A DNA stretch of 64,000 nucleotides from Methylophaga sp. 41_12_T18 (GCA_002163115.1 MAAI01000090.1:1-64000), one strand, 5' to 3'. Positions 1-9,803 are shown, counted from the first letter of the stretch. A program made the numbers and translations. Notes: a model not told the origin generated them from the sequence alone.

Positions 1-117
1 GGTTTTGTGGCAACAACAGAATTTACAATTGCAGACTTTGGGATTGATGTGAAAATGTTAGGCCCAGCCTCGCAAACTATTTATCTCACATTGTCAGTGG
101 AAGGCATTAAAAACTAA
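1..117 (+). CDS. YceI-like protein, 3' end only
   Basis: The window opens inside a reading frame that stops with TAA at 115-117; only the last 38 residues are visible. They read as a beta-rich tail with the motif IADFGIDVKMLGPAS followed by a strand ending in VEGIKN. This fits the C-terminus of YceI-family periplasmic lipocalin-like proteins, which bind polyisoprenoid or similar lipids. An inverted repeat directly after the stop supports this as the end of a transcription unit. The family call rests on a short tail, so it is probable rather than certain. Confidence 0.6.
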   Translation, partial: GFVATTEFTIADFGIDVKMLGPASQTIYLTLSVEGIKN

Positions 118-124
118 GCTTAGG

Positions 125-160
125 CTTGGCTAGCAGTGCTATCGCTAGCCAAGTCATTTT
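125..160 (+). terminator. Intrinsic terminator after the YceI-like gene
   Basis: A perfect 10-bp inverted repeat, CTTGGCTAGC at 125-134 and GCTAGCCAAG at 144-153, encloses a 9-nt loop and is followed by TCATTTT. It lies 8 bases after the stop codon. The T-run is short, but the stem is strong. It also sits just beyond the stop of the opposing microprotein gene and could serve both strands. Confidence 0.65.
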
Positions 161-166
161 ATCCAG

Positions 167-280
167 TTATGGTTGTAACATTAATAAACCGGCTACAATT
201 CCTAATGGTGAAACCAGCACGGCAAATGCTAATAATGCTAATTCACGCACAATATAAATGGCATCAATAATATAAGACAT
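167..280 (-). CDS. 37-residue hydrophobic microprotein
   Basis: A short minus-strand frame starts with ATG at 280-278 behind a strong AGGAGA ribosome binding site (about 6 bases upstream) and ends with TAA at 169-167. The product is almost entirely one or two hydrophobic stretches: LALLAFAVLVSPLGIVAGLL forms the likely membrane helix, with a short YIIDAIYIVRE amphipathic N-terminus and a Gly/Pro kink. It converges on the YceI-like gene and is divergent from tsaB. I do not recognise the family. The good Shine-Dalgarno sequence and clean hydrophobic pattern suggest a real small membrane protein; conservation would have to confirm it. Confidence 0.55.
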   Translation of the reverse strand: MSYIIDAIYIVRELALLAFAVLVSPLGIVAGLLMLQP

Positions 281-356
281 TGAATTTCTCCTGTTTAGTT
301 GATGGTTTGCATTATAATTAGCGGCTGTTACAGCTTTATGAATGTATTGTTACCAA

Positions 357-1040
357 ATGAATATTCTCTCTTTAGATACCTGCACCGAATCATGCTCAGC
401 GGCTTTGTTATACCAAGGCCAGTTATTTGAGCGTGTCGAACTCACCCAACGTGGCCACTCAGACTTGATCCTAGCGATGATGGATGAGGTGTTTGCTCAA
501 GCAAACGCCAACATTTCAGACGTTGACGTTTTAGCCTTTGGCCGTGGTCCTGGCTCATTTACCGGTGTTCGAGTCGGTGTTGGTGTTGCGCAGGGCATTG
601 CTTATGCGCGAGATATTCCAGTGGTACCTGTTTCAAGTCTTGCGGCAGTAGCGCAAGGTGCAGCTGAACAATTTGACTGTGGGTATATTGCTGTTGCGAT
701 GGATGCACGGATGGGGGAGGTTTATTGTGCTAGTTACCGGGTTGATAATGGCATTGTGCAGCTAATCGATGAAGAGCAAGTCTGTCCACCTGAGCAATTC
801 AAACCTTGTCAGCAACAACAGTGGCTGGCTGTCGGTACCGGTTGGGCAGAATATGATGCCATTTTAACCGCGAACTTTGCAGATAACTTAGAGCAGGTGA
901 GTGCAAAGCAGTTTCCGCAAGCAAGCAGTGTTATTAAGTTAGCCCAACAAGATATTGATGCTGGACGTACTTTACCAGCAGAGCAAGCATTGCCGGTGTA
1001 TCTAAGAAACAATGTGGCTAAAAAGAAAGGTGAGCAGTAA
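357..1040 (+). CDS. tsaB: tRNA t6A biosynthesis protein TsaB
   Basis: TsaB is the non-catalytic ASKHA-fold partner of TsaD in making N6-threonylcarbamoyladenosine at A37 of ANN-decoding tRNAs. The N-terminus [18 protein letters not shown] is the typical first strand-loop of the family, and the [14 protein letters not shown] segment near residues 65-80 is its hallmark. The start at 357 is chosen because family members begin right before this ILSLDT motif; an upstream ATG at 342 would add five unusual residues. The product is 227 residues, normal for the family. Its stop overlaps the cmoA start (TAATG), so tsaB-cmoA-cmoB form one tRNA-modification operon. Confidence 0.95.
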   Translation: MNILSLDTCTESCSAALLYQGQLFERVELTQRGHSDLILAMMDEVFAQANANISDVDVLAFGRGPGSFTGVRVGVGVAQGIAYARDIPVVPVSSLAAVAQGAAEQFDCGYIAVAMDARMGEVYCASYRVDNGIVQLIDEEQVCPPEQFKPCQQQQWLAVGTGWAEYDAILTANFADNLEQVSAKQFPQASSVIKLAQQDIDAGRTLPAEQALPVYLRNNVAKKKGEQ

Positions 1041-1774
1041 TGGTCGATAAGCCAGATGCTATTTATGCCTCACCTTTAGATAAAATCATCGATTTTAGTT
1101 TTGATGAAAAAGTCGTTAATGTCTTCCCAGATATGATCCAACGTTCAGTACCGGGTTATGGAACGATGATCTCAACGATAGGTATCATGGCGGCACGTTA
1201 CGCCCAAGCGGATAGCCATTGTTATGATTTAGGTTGCTCATTAGGTGCCGTGACATTGTCGATGCGGCAACGCATCCAACAGCCTAATTGTGACATCATC
1301 GCGGTTGATAATTCGTCTGCAATGATCGAGCGTGGCCAGCAATTATTAGCCAGTGATAAAACTAGCAGCACGCAAGTGCAATTAGTGTGTGCAGATATTC
1401 AAGATGTTGCGATTGAAAATGCTTCGGTAGTGGTGTTGAATTTCACTTTGCAGTTTATTCCAGTGGCTGAACGATTAACGTTATTACAACGGATATATCA
1501 AGGTTTAAAACCGGGCGGGGTGTTGATTTTGTCTGAGAAATTAGCCTTTGAAGATGAAGTGCAAGATAACTTTCATATTGATTCTCATCATGACTTTAAA
1601 CGTAGTAACGGTTATAGCGATTTAGAAATTAGTCAAAAGCGCTCTGCATTGGAAAATGTATTAATCCCAGAAACCTTAGCTGAACATCAAGCCAGGCTAA
1701 AACAGGCCGGTTTTGATTTTGTAGAAAAATGGTTTCAGTGTTTTAACTTTGTTTCGATGGTGGCAGTGAAGTGA
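1040..1774 (+). CDS. cmoA: Carboxy-S-adenosyl-L-methionine synthase
   Basis: CmoA uses prephenate and SAM to make carboxy-SAM, the donor for wobble uridine-34 modification to cmo5U. The 244-residue product is full length. It has the family opening [20 protein letters not shown], then the SAM-fold glycine motif [13 protein letters not shown] around residues 62-75 and the [11 protein letters not shown] segment near 130. The gene overlaps tsaB by one base upstream and cmoB by four bases downstream, so it is translationally coupled to both. Class I methyltransferases are common, but the N-terminal signature and the cmoB neighbour make the assignment firm. Confidence 0.96.
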   Translation: MVDKPDAIYASPLDKIIDFSFDEKVVNVFPDMIQRSVPGYGTMISTIGIMAARYAQADSHCYDLGCSLGAVTLSMRQRIQQPNCDIIAVDNSSAMIERGQQLLASDKTSSTQVQLVCADIQDVAIENASVVVLNFTLQFIPVAERLTLLQRIYQGLKPGGVLILSEKLAFEDEVQDNFHIDSHHDFKRSNGYSDLEISQKRSALENVLIPETLAEHQARLKQAGFDFVEKWFQCFNFVSMVAVK

Positions 1775-2745
1775 GTACATATCAGTCTTTATATCAGCAG
1801 CTCGAAGCAATGGGCTTAACTGAATGGCGTGAGCAATTAGAATCGCAAGTGGCAGACAGACTAGCGATTGATGGTCATGGCAAAATGGCTGCGTGGCAAG
1901 CTGCATTGGCTCAGCTTCCAGATATTAGCAATGTTAATACAGACTTAAAAAATGCAGTTAAAGTCGGTGACAAAACTAACCTTAATGGTTTTGACCAAGC
2001 TAAATTTACTGAGTTGTTACAAACCTTTCATCCTTGGCGCAAAGGCCCGTATTCGCTCTTTGATATAGAAATTGATACCGAGTGGCGTAGTGATTGGAAG
2101 TGGCAACGGTTAATAGCTCATATCCAGCCGTTAAAAGGACGCAAGGTATTAGATGTTGGCGGTGGTAATGGTTATCACGGCTGGCGGATGGCTGGTGAAG
2201 ATGCGGAGCTTGTTGTTGGCATTGATCCAACATTGGTTTTTGTTATGCAATACCAAATCATGCAAAAATACATACAAGCTGACAATCATTATGTATTACC
2301 CGTTGGCATCGAACATCTACCTAAGAACTTGAACTGTTTTGATAGCGTATTTTCTATGGGCGTGTTGTATCACCGTCGTTCACCATTGGATCATTTGTAT
2401 GAACTAAAGGCGTGTTTAAGGCCGGGTGGTGAATTGGTATTAGAAACGTTGATTATTGATGGTGAACTTGGCATGACACTAATGCCGACAGATCGTTACG
2501 CCAAGATGCGTAATGTCTGGTTCCTACCTACTAATGAAACAATGATTGTGTGGCTGCAACGCTGTGGCTTTAAAAACGTACGTTGTGTTGATGTGACCGA
2601 TACTAGTTTAGAAGAACAACGTAGTACTGATTGGATGACATTTGAATCGTTGGCTGATTTTTTAGATGCTGATGATAGATCCAAAACAATTGAAGGTCAT
2701 CCCGCACCGAAACGAGCGATTTATATAGCGTCAACGCCTAAATAA
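1771..2745 (+). CDS. cmoB: tRNA U34 carboxymethyltransferase
   Basis: CmoB transfers the carboxymethyl group of carboxy-SAM to 5-hydroxyuridine-34 in tRNA, completing cmo5U. The 324-residue protein has the N-terminal helical region seen in CmoB, the [20 protein letters not shown] block around residues 90-110, and the SAM-binding motif [15 protein letters not shown] near 126-140. Translation begins at a GTG inside the cmoA stop (GTGA overlap), which implies coupled expression. Length and motifs match E. coli CmoB closely. It is the last gene of the tsaB-cmoA-cmoB operon. Confidence 0.97.
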   Translation: MSTYQSLYQQLEAMGLTEWREQLESQVADRLAIDGHGKMAAWQAALAQLPDISNVNTDLKNAVKVGDKTNLNGFDQAKFTELLQTFHPWRKGPYSLFDIEIDTEWRSDWKWQRLIAHIQPLKGRKVLDVGGGNGYHGWRMAGEDAELVVGIDPTLVFVMQYQIMQKYIQADNHYVLPVGIEHLPKNLNCFDSVFSMGVLYHRRSPLDHLYELKACLRPGGELVLETLIIDGELGMTLMPTDRYAKMRNVWFLPTNETMIVWLQRCGFKNVRCVDVTDTSLEEQRSTDWMTFESLADFLDADDRSKTIEGHPAPKRAIYIASTPK

Positions 2746-2944
2746 ATTCCGCAATGCTGGCCGATTTCACCTAAATATACGGCTAAATTAATATTAAGCT
2801 ATTCGGGGTGATCTTTGTTCTTGAAGTGAGTAACTATTAGTAGGTTATTTGTTGCAGAGCGGTTGAATAAGTCGGCTATGAAGGGCTTTATTACGATAGC
2901 TTGAGTTGTTTGCGCTGCTATTGAGTAAACTGGCGACGGCACTG

Positions 2945-3322
2945 TTAGGCATCATTAATAATGGCAATCCAGTTGTGTTGATTATTTAGACAAGCATTGA
3001 GCTGTTGCAAGTTTAACTTTGATTGACGTTTGATCTTCAGTTGATAACTGACGCAGTTTCGTTTGTTCTGAGTGTAATATTGATCAATTTTAATGTTATA
3101 TGAAGTAGATGTTTTATCGTTATGCCAGGTGTTATCTAGACCTTTGATTTCGGAACTTAATATTTTCTGAGTATGAATGAGGTCTGCGTGGCTCATTGCT
3201 GTTTTGCTATCAATCCCAGCTTCAATTCCAGCTAAAAATTCAAACTTAGATTCGTTGCCAATAGCTACGGTTGTATTCACTGATAATATTAGTCCTACAA
3301 GTGCGATTACATTTACCTTCAT
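2945..3322 (-). CDS. Exported protein resembling surface-antigen tail domains
   Basis: A 125-residue product with a clear signal peptide (MKVNVIALVGLILSVNTTVAIG, cleavage near residue 22). The mature part has two cysteines in the arrangement NKRNCVSYQL then LNACLNNQHNWIAI. That spacing recalls the C-terminal domain of outer-membrane surface-antigen / 17-kDa lipoprotein-like proteins, which end in a C-x-Y ... A-C-R ... D-G-x-W pattern. There is no lipobox cysteine, so a soluble periplasmic or outer-membrane-associated protein is more likely. It stands alone, divergent from the downstream cyclase gene. The family link is inferred from motif spacing only. Confidence 0.6.
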   Translation of the reverse strand: MKVNVIALVGLILSVNTTVAIGNESKFEFLAGIEAGIDSKTAMSHADLIHTQKILSSEIKGLDNTWHNDKTSTSYNIKIDQYYTQNKRNCVSYQLKIKRQSKLNLQQLNACLNNQHNWIAIINDA

Positions 3323-3567
3323 AGTAAGCCTATCCTTTGCAAATCAAGAACTACAAGAATACAAGGCTTACGGTTAAAGTTAATGAGCAAACTATCCTTA
3401 ATAATCGGGATAAAATTCCCAGTATTTAGTGGGGAAATGTTTTTTAGATGAAACAGTTAGTCTATTTTTTAACATTATTTTTTGTCACAATTATAGAATA
3501 GACTTCACTTAAAAGCTGTGCCACTATGATTCTATAAGTCCAATTTGTTTGTTTTAGGTTGAAGATT

Positions 3568-5028
3568 ATGCAACCAATAGAAATATTACCTTGGAATGAT
3601 AATTTTGACACAGGACTGCCAATTATTGATCAACAGCATCAACAATTAGTGCTGTTGATCAACTCTTTAGCTGAACATCTTTCCAGCCACGCTGAACAAG
3701 CGATTTTAACTAAGGTATTTGATCAACTTGCTGATTACGTGGCTTATCATTTTGAGACTGAAGAAAAGGTTTGGCATCAGTTTTTATCAGCAGATGACTT
3801 AGAAGTTGAACATAAGCGTAATCACGAACAATTCATCACTCAGGTTCAACAATTAAAGCACTCAGAAATTGACCTGTCATCCAATGAAGCCATTGAGCGT
3901 ATATTACGATTTTTAATTCAATGGTTGGTATTTCATATTTTAGAAAATGATATGTACATGGCCAAAGTAGTTCAAGCAATCCAGTCTGGCTTATCTACTA
4001 CCGATGCTAAAGATAAAGCTGATAAAGAGATGCGTCAGCATATTAATGTGCTGGTGGAAACGATATTAAATATGTATGAAAAACTGTCTATTTTAACTTT
4101 AGAGTTAGGCAGAGAGGTTGATACCCGTAAACAAATAGAAGCGAAATTACGCTTAGCTGCCAATGTAGTTGAAAATACCTTAGATGCAATTTGCATTACC
4201 GATGACAATCATAGAATTATTGATGCTAATCCTGCTTTTTATCAAACGACACAATTTCAGCCAGACGAAGTGTTGGGTAAAAAGTTAAGTGAGATAAAGT
4301 CTGGACTGAATAAACAGCCACTGGCTACCAATGTTTCAGAGATAGTGCTTAAGCAAGGGCATTGGAGTGGGGTGGTTTCCAGCTTAACTAAAACGGGTGA
4401 GGGCATGGTTGAATGGTTGAGTTTGTCTTTAGTTAAAAGTGCAGATGATGCTAGTTATGAACATGTGGCCATATTTTCAGAAATAACCCACTTAGCAGAA
4501 CGGTTATCCAGCATGGAGCATCTTGCCTATCATGATGTCTTGACTGGCTTACCCAATCGGATCTTATTAACAGATCATTTGGACTTGTCGCGGGCTAGCT
4601 CGAAACGAAACGACAGTTATGTGGCAGTTTGTTTTCTTGACCTAGATAGCTTTAAACCGGTTAATGACCAATATGGCCATGATGCTGGTGATGAAGTATT
4701 AAAAGTTATCTCTAAGCGGTTACAGTCTGTTATTCGTATCAATGATACGGTGTCACGAGTAGGGGGCGATGAATTTGTATTGCTGCTTGTTGATTTAGCG
4801 CATGCTGACTCTTATAAAGAGTTATTAGATAGGGTATTACAACAAGTTGCACAGCCTATCGATATAGGTGGTGAAAAGGTTAAAGTCACAGCCAGCATTG
4901 GTGTCACTATTTATCCTATTGATGACAATACAACCGAGCTATTAATCCAGCATGCGGATAAAGCGATGTATATGGCCAAGCAGCAAGGCCATTCTCGTTA
5001 TCATCTTTTTAAATCGACTAGTGATTAA
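3568..5028 (+). CDS. Diguanylate cyclase with bacteriohemerythrin and PAS domains
   Basis: This 486-residue soluble protein joins three domains. Residues 1-135 form a bacteriohemerythrin with the complete diiron ligand set: H24, H61, E65, H82, H86, H123 and D128. Residues about 195-310 are a PAS domain (VVENTLDAICITDDNHRIID). Residues about 320-480 are a GGDEF domain with an intact active site (G399-F403) and an RxxD inhibitory site (R390, D393). It should make cyclic di-GMP, gated by oxygen or redox state of the diiron centre, with product inhibition. ATG 3568 is preferred over a TTG nine bases upstream because an AGG lies about ten bases before it. It is monocistronic. Confidence 0.93.
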   Translation: MQPIEILPWNDNFDTGLPIIDQQHQQLVLLINSLAEHLSSHAEQAILTKVFDQLADYVAYHFETEEKVWHQFLSADDLEVEHKRNHEQFITQVQQLKHSEIDLSSNEAIERILRFLIQWLVFHILENDMYMAKVVQAIQSGLSTTDAKDKADKEMRQHINVLVETILNMYEKLSILTLELGREVDTRKQIEAKLRLAANVVENTLDAICITDDNHRIIDANPAFYQTTQFQPDEVLGKKLSEIKSGLNKQPLATNVSEIVLKQGHWSGVVSSLTKTGEGMVEWLSLSLVKSADDASYEHVAIFSEITHLAERLSSMEHLAYHDVLTGLPNRILLTDHLDLSRASSKRNDSYVAVCFLDLDSFKPVNDQYGHDAGDEVLKVISKRLQSVIRINDTVSRVGGDEFVLLLVDLAHADSYKELLDRVLQQVAQPIDIGGEKVKVTASIGVTIYPIDDNTTELLIQHADKAMYMAKQQGHSRYHLFKSTSD

Positions 5029-5104
5029 TATAGTTAGTCCGTTTAAGGGTGATTTAATTAGAATGGATAAAATGATTTTAAAGCATGATGTAGTGGTGAC
5101 CTAT

Positions 5105-5563
5105 CTAGATCCAGCGTCGAACCTTATGTTTGTAGCTATCAAATTCGTCTTTGAATAAACGATTCAATGCCTGTTCTTCTGGAATGATATATAAATAGTT
5201 GGCGATTAATACAAATAACACCAGGATCAATAGTGCTGCCAGATTAGCAAGATAGATAGCATAGGCGAGTAGCCATAAACCAAAACCAATATACATCGGG
5301 TTACGAGAATAACGATAAGGGCCCTGGGTCACTAGATGTGAACTTTTGTCGGGCGTGGCAGGGTTGACGGTTGTTTTAGCTCGCCGAAAGGTAAAGGCTG
5401 CAACTAAAATAATGGCGCTGCCAATAGCAAAGCTTGTTAAAGCCAGCTTGAGCGATGATTCAAACACGATCAAACGTAAGCCAAACTGAGGCAGTAACCA
5501 CATTAACAAACCTAATAAAACTACAGTAAACAGTGGGTATTGAAATAGTTTTTTGAGCATCAT
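5105..5563 (-). CDS. ICMT-like membrane methyltransferase
   Basis: A 152-residue protein with about four membrane helices (for example VVLLGLLMWLLPQF and LTSFAIGSAIILVAAF). Its C-terminal half carries the signature of the isoprenylcysteine carboxyl methyltransferase / phospholipid methyltransferase group: GPYRYSRNPMYIGFGLW around residues 80-97 and PEEQALNRLFKDEFDSYKHK near the end. These enzymes use SAM at the membrane. The bacterial substrate is generally unknown and cannot be read from the sequence. Its start overlaps the stop of the 91-residue gene upstream (TAATG), making it the last gene of a minus-strand operon. Confidence 0.82.
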   Translation of the reverse strand: MMLKKLFQYPLFTVVLLGLLMWLLPQFGLRLIVFESSLKLALTSFAIGSAIILVAAFTFRRAKTTVNPATPDKSSHLVTQGPYRYSRNPMYIGFGLWLLAYAIYLANLAALLILVLFVLIANYLYIIPEEQALNRLFKDEFDSYKHKVRRWI

Positions 5564-5838
5564 TAAGATAAGTTTATTTGGATGACTTTCATGTACTCAA
5601 ACTCTATACCAGCAATTGATTCTAAATCTGGGTAGTAAATTAAGTCTACCCGTGCGCCCTTGAGTGATTTGTATTTTTTCTGCCGTTTATATTTAAAAGG
5701 AATGTCATAACCTTCAATTAAAACGGTATTGTGAATCCATTCATTAACTTGCCGCTGGACGTGAGATTCCACTTTTTTCATGCTGCTGTGGATGAGTCGA
5801 TCATTTTCGGCCAATAATTTTTTAAGTGATTTTACCAA
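5563..5838 (-). CDS. Conserved small protein of unknown function
   Basis: A 91-residue, basic, soluble protein. The N-terminal 45 residues look like an amphipathic helix (LKKLLAENDRLIHSSMKKVE), followed by a short beta-rich part with Lys/Tyr-rich KYKRQKKYKSLKGARVDL and a second half ending FEYMKVIQINLS. No catalytic motif is visible. It lies five bases after the lytic transglycosylase stop and overlaps the methyltransferase start by one base, so it is translated as part of that operon. The spacing makes it a real gene; I do not recognise its function. Confidence 0.75.
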   Translation of the reverse strand: MVKSLKKLLAENDRLIHSSMKKVESHVQRQVNEWIHNTVLIEGYDIPFKYKRQKKYKSLKGARVDLIYYPDLESIAGIEFEYMKVIQINLS

Positions 5839-5843
5839 TGTGC

Positions 5844-6536
5844 TTATCCTGCGAGTTGATAACGTTTAAATAATATCTGAATACGTTCGACATAGACTTG
5901 TGTTTCTTTGTAAGGCGGTATGCCATTGTATTTTTTAACCGCATTGGGGCCGGCGTTATAAGCTGCAGTGGCTAGGCGGGTATCACCCTTAAATTGTTTC
6001 AACATCTTCGCCAGATATTTAGCACCGCCGTCAATATTTTGCTTAGCATCTAGGGAGTTTTTCACACCAAGCTCTCTGGCTGTGGCCGGCATCAGTTGCG
6101 TTAAACCTTGTGCGCCTTGCCGTGATAAAGCTTTTTCAACAAAGGCAGACTCGGCATGAATCAGCGCGCGAAGTAGGGCTGGATCAAGCTTATGTTTGTG
6201 TGCAGAGCTTTTAATAAACCGCGCATACTCTTTGGTATTAAGCGCTACGGTATTCCAATCAACTTGTGACTGTGGGTTACAGGCATAACAATCAAAGCGT
6301 AACACTTCAAAGGCTGCATTTTTGGGTTTTTGATCAGAGAATGACACGACATCTTCTGACTTTGATTTATAGATAGCAGTTTGACTAGTTTTACGATCAT
6401 TGGTGAGCAGTTTGCTCGAATTTTTTACGTTACTGAATTCAACCGTGCCATCTTTGTGTTCAATTCGGCGTACATTGTCTGCTTGAGCAAGTGATAAGCT
6501 CATTAAGCAGACTATTAAAATACCCCGAATAATCAC
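5844..6536 (-). CDS. Periplasmic lytic transglycosylase (SLT domain)
   Basis: The 230-residue product begins with a signal peptide (MIIRGILIVCLMSLSLAQA) and a short DUF4124-like segment. A soluble lytic transglycosylase domain follows at residues about 103-225. The likely catalytic glutamate is E129 in LIHAESAF, followed by the family motifs GLTQLMPATARELG and ATAAYNAGPNAV. Such enzymes cleave the MurNAc-GlcNAc bond of peptidoglycan, leaving anhydro-MurNAc ends. A CxxC pair (C83, C86) lies between the two parts and may form a disulfide. It starts two bases after the fumarase stop, so it is co-transcribed with fumarase and proS. Confidence 0.9.
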   Translation of the reverse strand: MIIRGILIVCLMSLSLAQADNVRRIEHKDGTVEFSNVKNSSKLLTNDRKTSQTAIYKSKSEDVVSFSDQKPKNAAFEVLRFDCYACNPQSQVDWNTVALNTKEYARFIKSSAHKHKLDPALLRALIHAESAFVEKALSRQGAQGLTQLMPATARELGVKNSLDAKQNIDGGAKYLAKMLKQFKGDTRLATAAYNAGPNAVKKYNGIPPYKETQVYVERIQILFKRYQLAG

Positions 6537-6538
6537 AT

Positions 6539-8065
6539 TTAATCCTTGCTGCTTCTTGCAATGTCAGCAATTTTTTGTCGCCATTCTATCGGCCCAGTTT
6601 GATGCACTGATTCGCCAAGGCTATCAACCGCAACCGTCACTGGCATATTTTCAATATAAAACTCGCGCACTGCTTCCATGCCCATATCTGCAAAGGCAAT
6701 TATCTTAGATGACTTGATTGCTTTGGATACGAGATAAGCAGAACCGCCGACGGCAATAAGGTAAACCGAGCGATGTTTTTTGATAGCTTCAATTGCTACT
6801 GGGCCACGTTCAGCTTTACCGATCATGCCTAATAAGCCGGTTTCGGCCAGCATCATTTCGGTAAACTTATCCATCCGTGTTGCTGTCGTTGGGCCAGCAG
6901 GACCAACCACTTCACCGACAACGGGATCAACAGGACCAACGTAGTAGATAAAGCGATTATTGAAATCTAAACCTTCAGGTAATGACTCGCCCTTAGCAAA
7001 TAGATCGGCAATGCGTTTATGAGCCGCATCACGACCGGTTAGCATATGACCTGATAATAATAAGGTTTCACCTGGCTGCCACTGTTCTATATCAGCTTGG
7101 CTAAGTGTATCTAAATTCACATGGCGGGTATTTTCAGAGGCTGACCAAGTGATATCAGGCCAGTCATCTAATGACGGTGGCTCAAGTTGGACCGGGCCAC
7201 TGCCATCTAAGGTGAAATGTATATGGCGGGTGGCGGCACAGTTTGGAATTAACGCTACCGGTAATGAAGCAGCATGAGTTGGGTATTCCGATACTTTGAC
7301 ATCAAGTACCGTGGTTAAACCACCCAAACCTTGAGCACCAATCCCCAATTCATTAACTTTTTGATACAGCTCAACCCGTAACTTTTCAGCTGCCGTTTCA
7401 GCCCCACGTTCAATAAGCTCTTGAATGTTTATTGGCTCCATTAATGCTTGCTTAGCCATCAACATCGCTTTTTCAGCAGTACCACCAACAGCAATACTTA
7501 AGATACCTGGAGGGCACCAACCTGCACCCATTTTAGGAACCGTTTCTAAGATCCAATCAACCAAGTTATCGCTAGGGTTGAGAATGGCAAACTTAGCTTT
7601 GTTTTCACTGCCGCCACCTTTAGCAGCAACAAATACTTCAAGCTTATCGCCGGGCACTAATTCAGTGTGAATAACCGCCGGCGTATTGTCACCGGTATTG
7701 GTACGGCGGCCAATCGGATCGGCGACAACAGATGCCCGTAATACATTATCAGGCTGCAAATAAGCTCGACGCACGCCTTCATTGATCATGTCATCAAGAC
7801 TTTGTTCAGTATCCCAACGTAGATCCATACCCACTTTCAAGAAGACATTTACAATGCCGGTATCTTGGCAAATGGGCCGTTTATCTTCGGCGCACATGCG
7901 TGAGTTAACTAAGATTTGAGCGATAGCATCCTTAGCCGCAGGCGACTGTTCTTTTTCATAGGCGATTGCCATTGCCTGAATAAAGTCTTTAGGATGATAG
8001 CAGGCAATAAATTGCAGGCTATCAGCAATACTATCTATCAGGTCGTTTGCTGTTATCGTTGTCAT
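6539..8065 (-). CDS. Fumarate hydratase, class I (iron-sulfur)
   Basis: A 508-residue class I fumarase with alpha and beta parts fused in one chain, as in E. coli FumA/FumB but slightly shorter. It interconverts fumarate and malate in the TCA cycle. Cluster-binding cysteines are visible in CAEDKRPICQDTG (C66), GAGWCPPG and PNCAATRHIHF. The C-terminal beta-part motif GPTTATRMDKF is present. The [4Fe-4S] cluster makes this class oxygen sensitive. It follows proS by 25 bases and is followed after two bases by the lytic transglycosylase, so it sits in a mixed housekeeping operon. The malate:quinone oxidoreductase at 49.6 kb would use its product. Confidence 0.94.
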   Translation of the reverse strand: MTTITANDLIDSIADSLQFIACYHPKDFIQAMAIAYEKEQSPAAKDAIAQILVNSRMCAEDKRPICQDTGIVNVFLKVGMDLRWDTEQSLDDMINEGVRRAYLQPDNVLRASVVADPIGRRTNTGDNTPAVIHTELVPGDKLEVFVAAKGGGSENKAKFAILNPSDNLVDWILETVPKMGAGWCPPGILSIAVGGTAEKAMLMAKQALMEPINIQELIERGAETAAEKLRVELYQKVNELGIGAQGLGGLTTVLDVKVSEYPTHAASLPVALIPNCAATRHIHFTLDGSGPVQLEPPSLDDWPDITWSASENTRHVNLDTLSQADIEQWQPGETLLLSGHMLTGRDAAHKRIADLFAKGESLPEGLDFNNRFIYYVGPVDPVVGEVVGPAGPTTATRMDKFTEMMLAETGLLGMIGKAERGPVAIEAIKKHRSVYLIAVGGSAYLVSKAIKSSKIIAFADMGMEAVREFYIENMPVTVAVDSLGESVHQTGPIEWRQKIADIARSSKD

Positions 8066-8090
8066 CTTAGCTACTCACTGTGGGCGTTAA

Positions 8091-9803
8091 TTAAGCGTTC
8101 ATCCGTTGTTGTAATTCAGCAATAACATCGGCGATTGCAAACTCATCACCATTGCCATCGGCACGACATTTATATTCAATCATACCCTTATCTAGGCCAC
8201 GTTCACCTAAGATTAAGCGATGAGGAATACCGATTAATTCCATATCGGCAAAGGCAACACCTGGACGTAGGCCTCGATCATCAATAAGCACATCGACACC
8301 AGCATCAACAAGTTGTTGATAGATTTCATCAGCAGCTTCACGAACACGGACTGATTTATGAGCATTGACGGGCACTAATACCACTTCAAATGGTGCGATA
8401 GATTTAGGCCAAACAATGCCGCGGTCATCATGGTTTTGTTCAATGGTCGCTGCTACAACACGTGATACCCCAATACCGTAACAACCCATCAGTAGGTTTT
8501 GCGACTTGCCTGATTCACCTAATACATTCGCCTTGAGTTTTTTACTGTAGTTATCGCCTAATTGGAAGATATGACCGACTTCAATTCCGCGAGCAATTTC
8601 TAACTTACCTTGACCGTCTGGACTAGGATCACCAGCAATAACATTACGTAAGTCAGCTGTTTCAGCTTCTGCTAAATCACGGGCCCAGTTAACGCCAGTT
8701 AGGTGTTTATCATCTTCATTAGCACCACAAACAAAATCAGCTACATGGGCAGCTGCATGATCAACAATCACTGGAATAGTTAAGCCAACAGGGCCAATAG
8801 AACCAATGTTGGCACCACATGCTGCGAAGACTTGTTCTGGTGTGGCAAAGGTTAAAGGCTCAGCAACTAATGGGTGTTTTTCCGCTTTGATTTCATTCAG
8901 TTCTTGGTTGCCACGAAGTACCAGTGCAACCACACTGTTTTCTTCACTGCCTTCGACCAATAACGTTTTTAGACATTGTTCAGCAGGCACGTTTAAGAAT
9001 TGACTGACATCTTCGATGCTATGTTGTTTTGGTGTATCAACGGTTTGCATCTGTTGGCTAGCCGCTGCACGTTCGCCTTGTGGAGCAACCGCTTCAGCAA
9101 GTTCGACGTTAGCTGCATAACCACTAGTATCACTAAAAGCTATCGCATCTTCACCTGAGCTGGCTAAGACATGAAACTCGTGTGAAGCATTACCACCGAT
9201 GCTGCCGGTGTCAGCTTGAACAGGGCGAAAGTTTAGGCCAATACGATTAAATATACGTGAGTAAGTCGCGTACATTTTGTCGTAAGTCTCTTGTAAAGAT
9301 TCATGATCTAAATGGAAAGAGTAGGCATCTTTCATCAGGAATTCGCGCGCACGCATTAAACCAAAACGAGGGCGAATTTCATCACGGAATTTAGTTTGAA
9401 TTTGGTAGAAGTTAATAGGTAACTGCTTGTAGCTACGAATCTCGTTACGTACTAAATCAGTGATGACTTCTTCATGAGTTGGCCCATAGCAAAACTCACG
9501 ATTATGGCGATCAGTAATGCGTAATAATTCAGGGCCATATTTTTCCCAACGCTTACTTTCTTGCCATAGTTCAGACGGCTGAATAGACGGCATCAATAAC
9601 TCTTGGCCACCGGCTTTGTTCATTTCATCACGGACAATCGCTTCGGTTTTACGTAATACACGTAAACCCATCGGCAGCCATGAATATAAACCAGATGCGA
9701 GACGACGAATCAGTCCAGCACGCAACATAAGTTGGTGGCTGGCAATTTCTGCATCAGCAGGTGTTTCTTTAAGCGTGGAGATAAGAATTTGGGAAGTACG
9801 CAT
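8091..9803 (-). CDS. proS: Prolyl-tRNA synthetase
   Basis: A full-length 570-residue bacterial-type ProRS. Class II motif 1 lies near residues 60-75, motif 2 in [21 protein letters not shown] around 140-160, and motif 3 in [10 protein letters not shown] near 445. The editing (INS, YbaK-like) domain sits between motifs 2 and 3, covering roughly 230-390, and clears mischarged Ala-tRNA(Pro). The C-terminal anticodon-binding domain starts at VVLVPVNAH. The ATG at 9803 opens directly with [19 protein letters not shown], the standard start. It is the first gene of the proS-fumarase-transglycosylase operon. Confidence 0.97.
   Translation of the reverse strand: MRTSQILISTLKETPADAEIASHQLMLRAGLIRRLASGLYSWLPMGLRVLRKTEAIVRDEMNKAGGQELLMPSIQPSELWQESKRWEKYGPELLRITDRHNREFCYGPTHEEVITDLVRNEIRSYKQLPINFYQIQTKFRDEIRPRFGLMRAREFLMKDAYSFHLDHESLQETYDKMYATYSRIFNRIGLNFRPVQADTGSIGGNASHEFHVLASSGEDAIAFSDTSGYAANVELAEAVAPQGERAAASQQMQTVDTPKQHSIEDVSQFLNVPAEQCLKTLLVEGSEENSVVALVLRGNQELNEIKAEKHPLVAEPLTFATPEQVFAACGANIGSIGPVGLTIPVIVDHAAAHVADFVCGANEDDKHLTGVNWARDLAEAETADLRNVIAGDPSPDGQGKLEIARGIEVGHIFQLGDNYSKKLKANVLGESGKSQNLLMGCYGIGVSRVVAATIEQNHDDRGIVWPKSIAPFEVVLVPVNAHKSVRVREAADEIYQQLVDAGVDVLIDDRGLRPGVAFADMELIGIPHRLILGERGLDKGMIEYKCRADGNGDEFAIADVIAELQQRMNA

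Noticed and set aside
2746-2944. Possible regulatory or RNA gene between cmoB and the exported protein
   Set aside because: No clear hairpin with a T-run, promoter or conserved motif could be recognised in this 199-base gap.
3448-3501. 17-codon hydrophobic frame upstream of the diguanylate cyclase
   Set aside because: No ribosome binding site, very short, and the region is simply T-rich.
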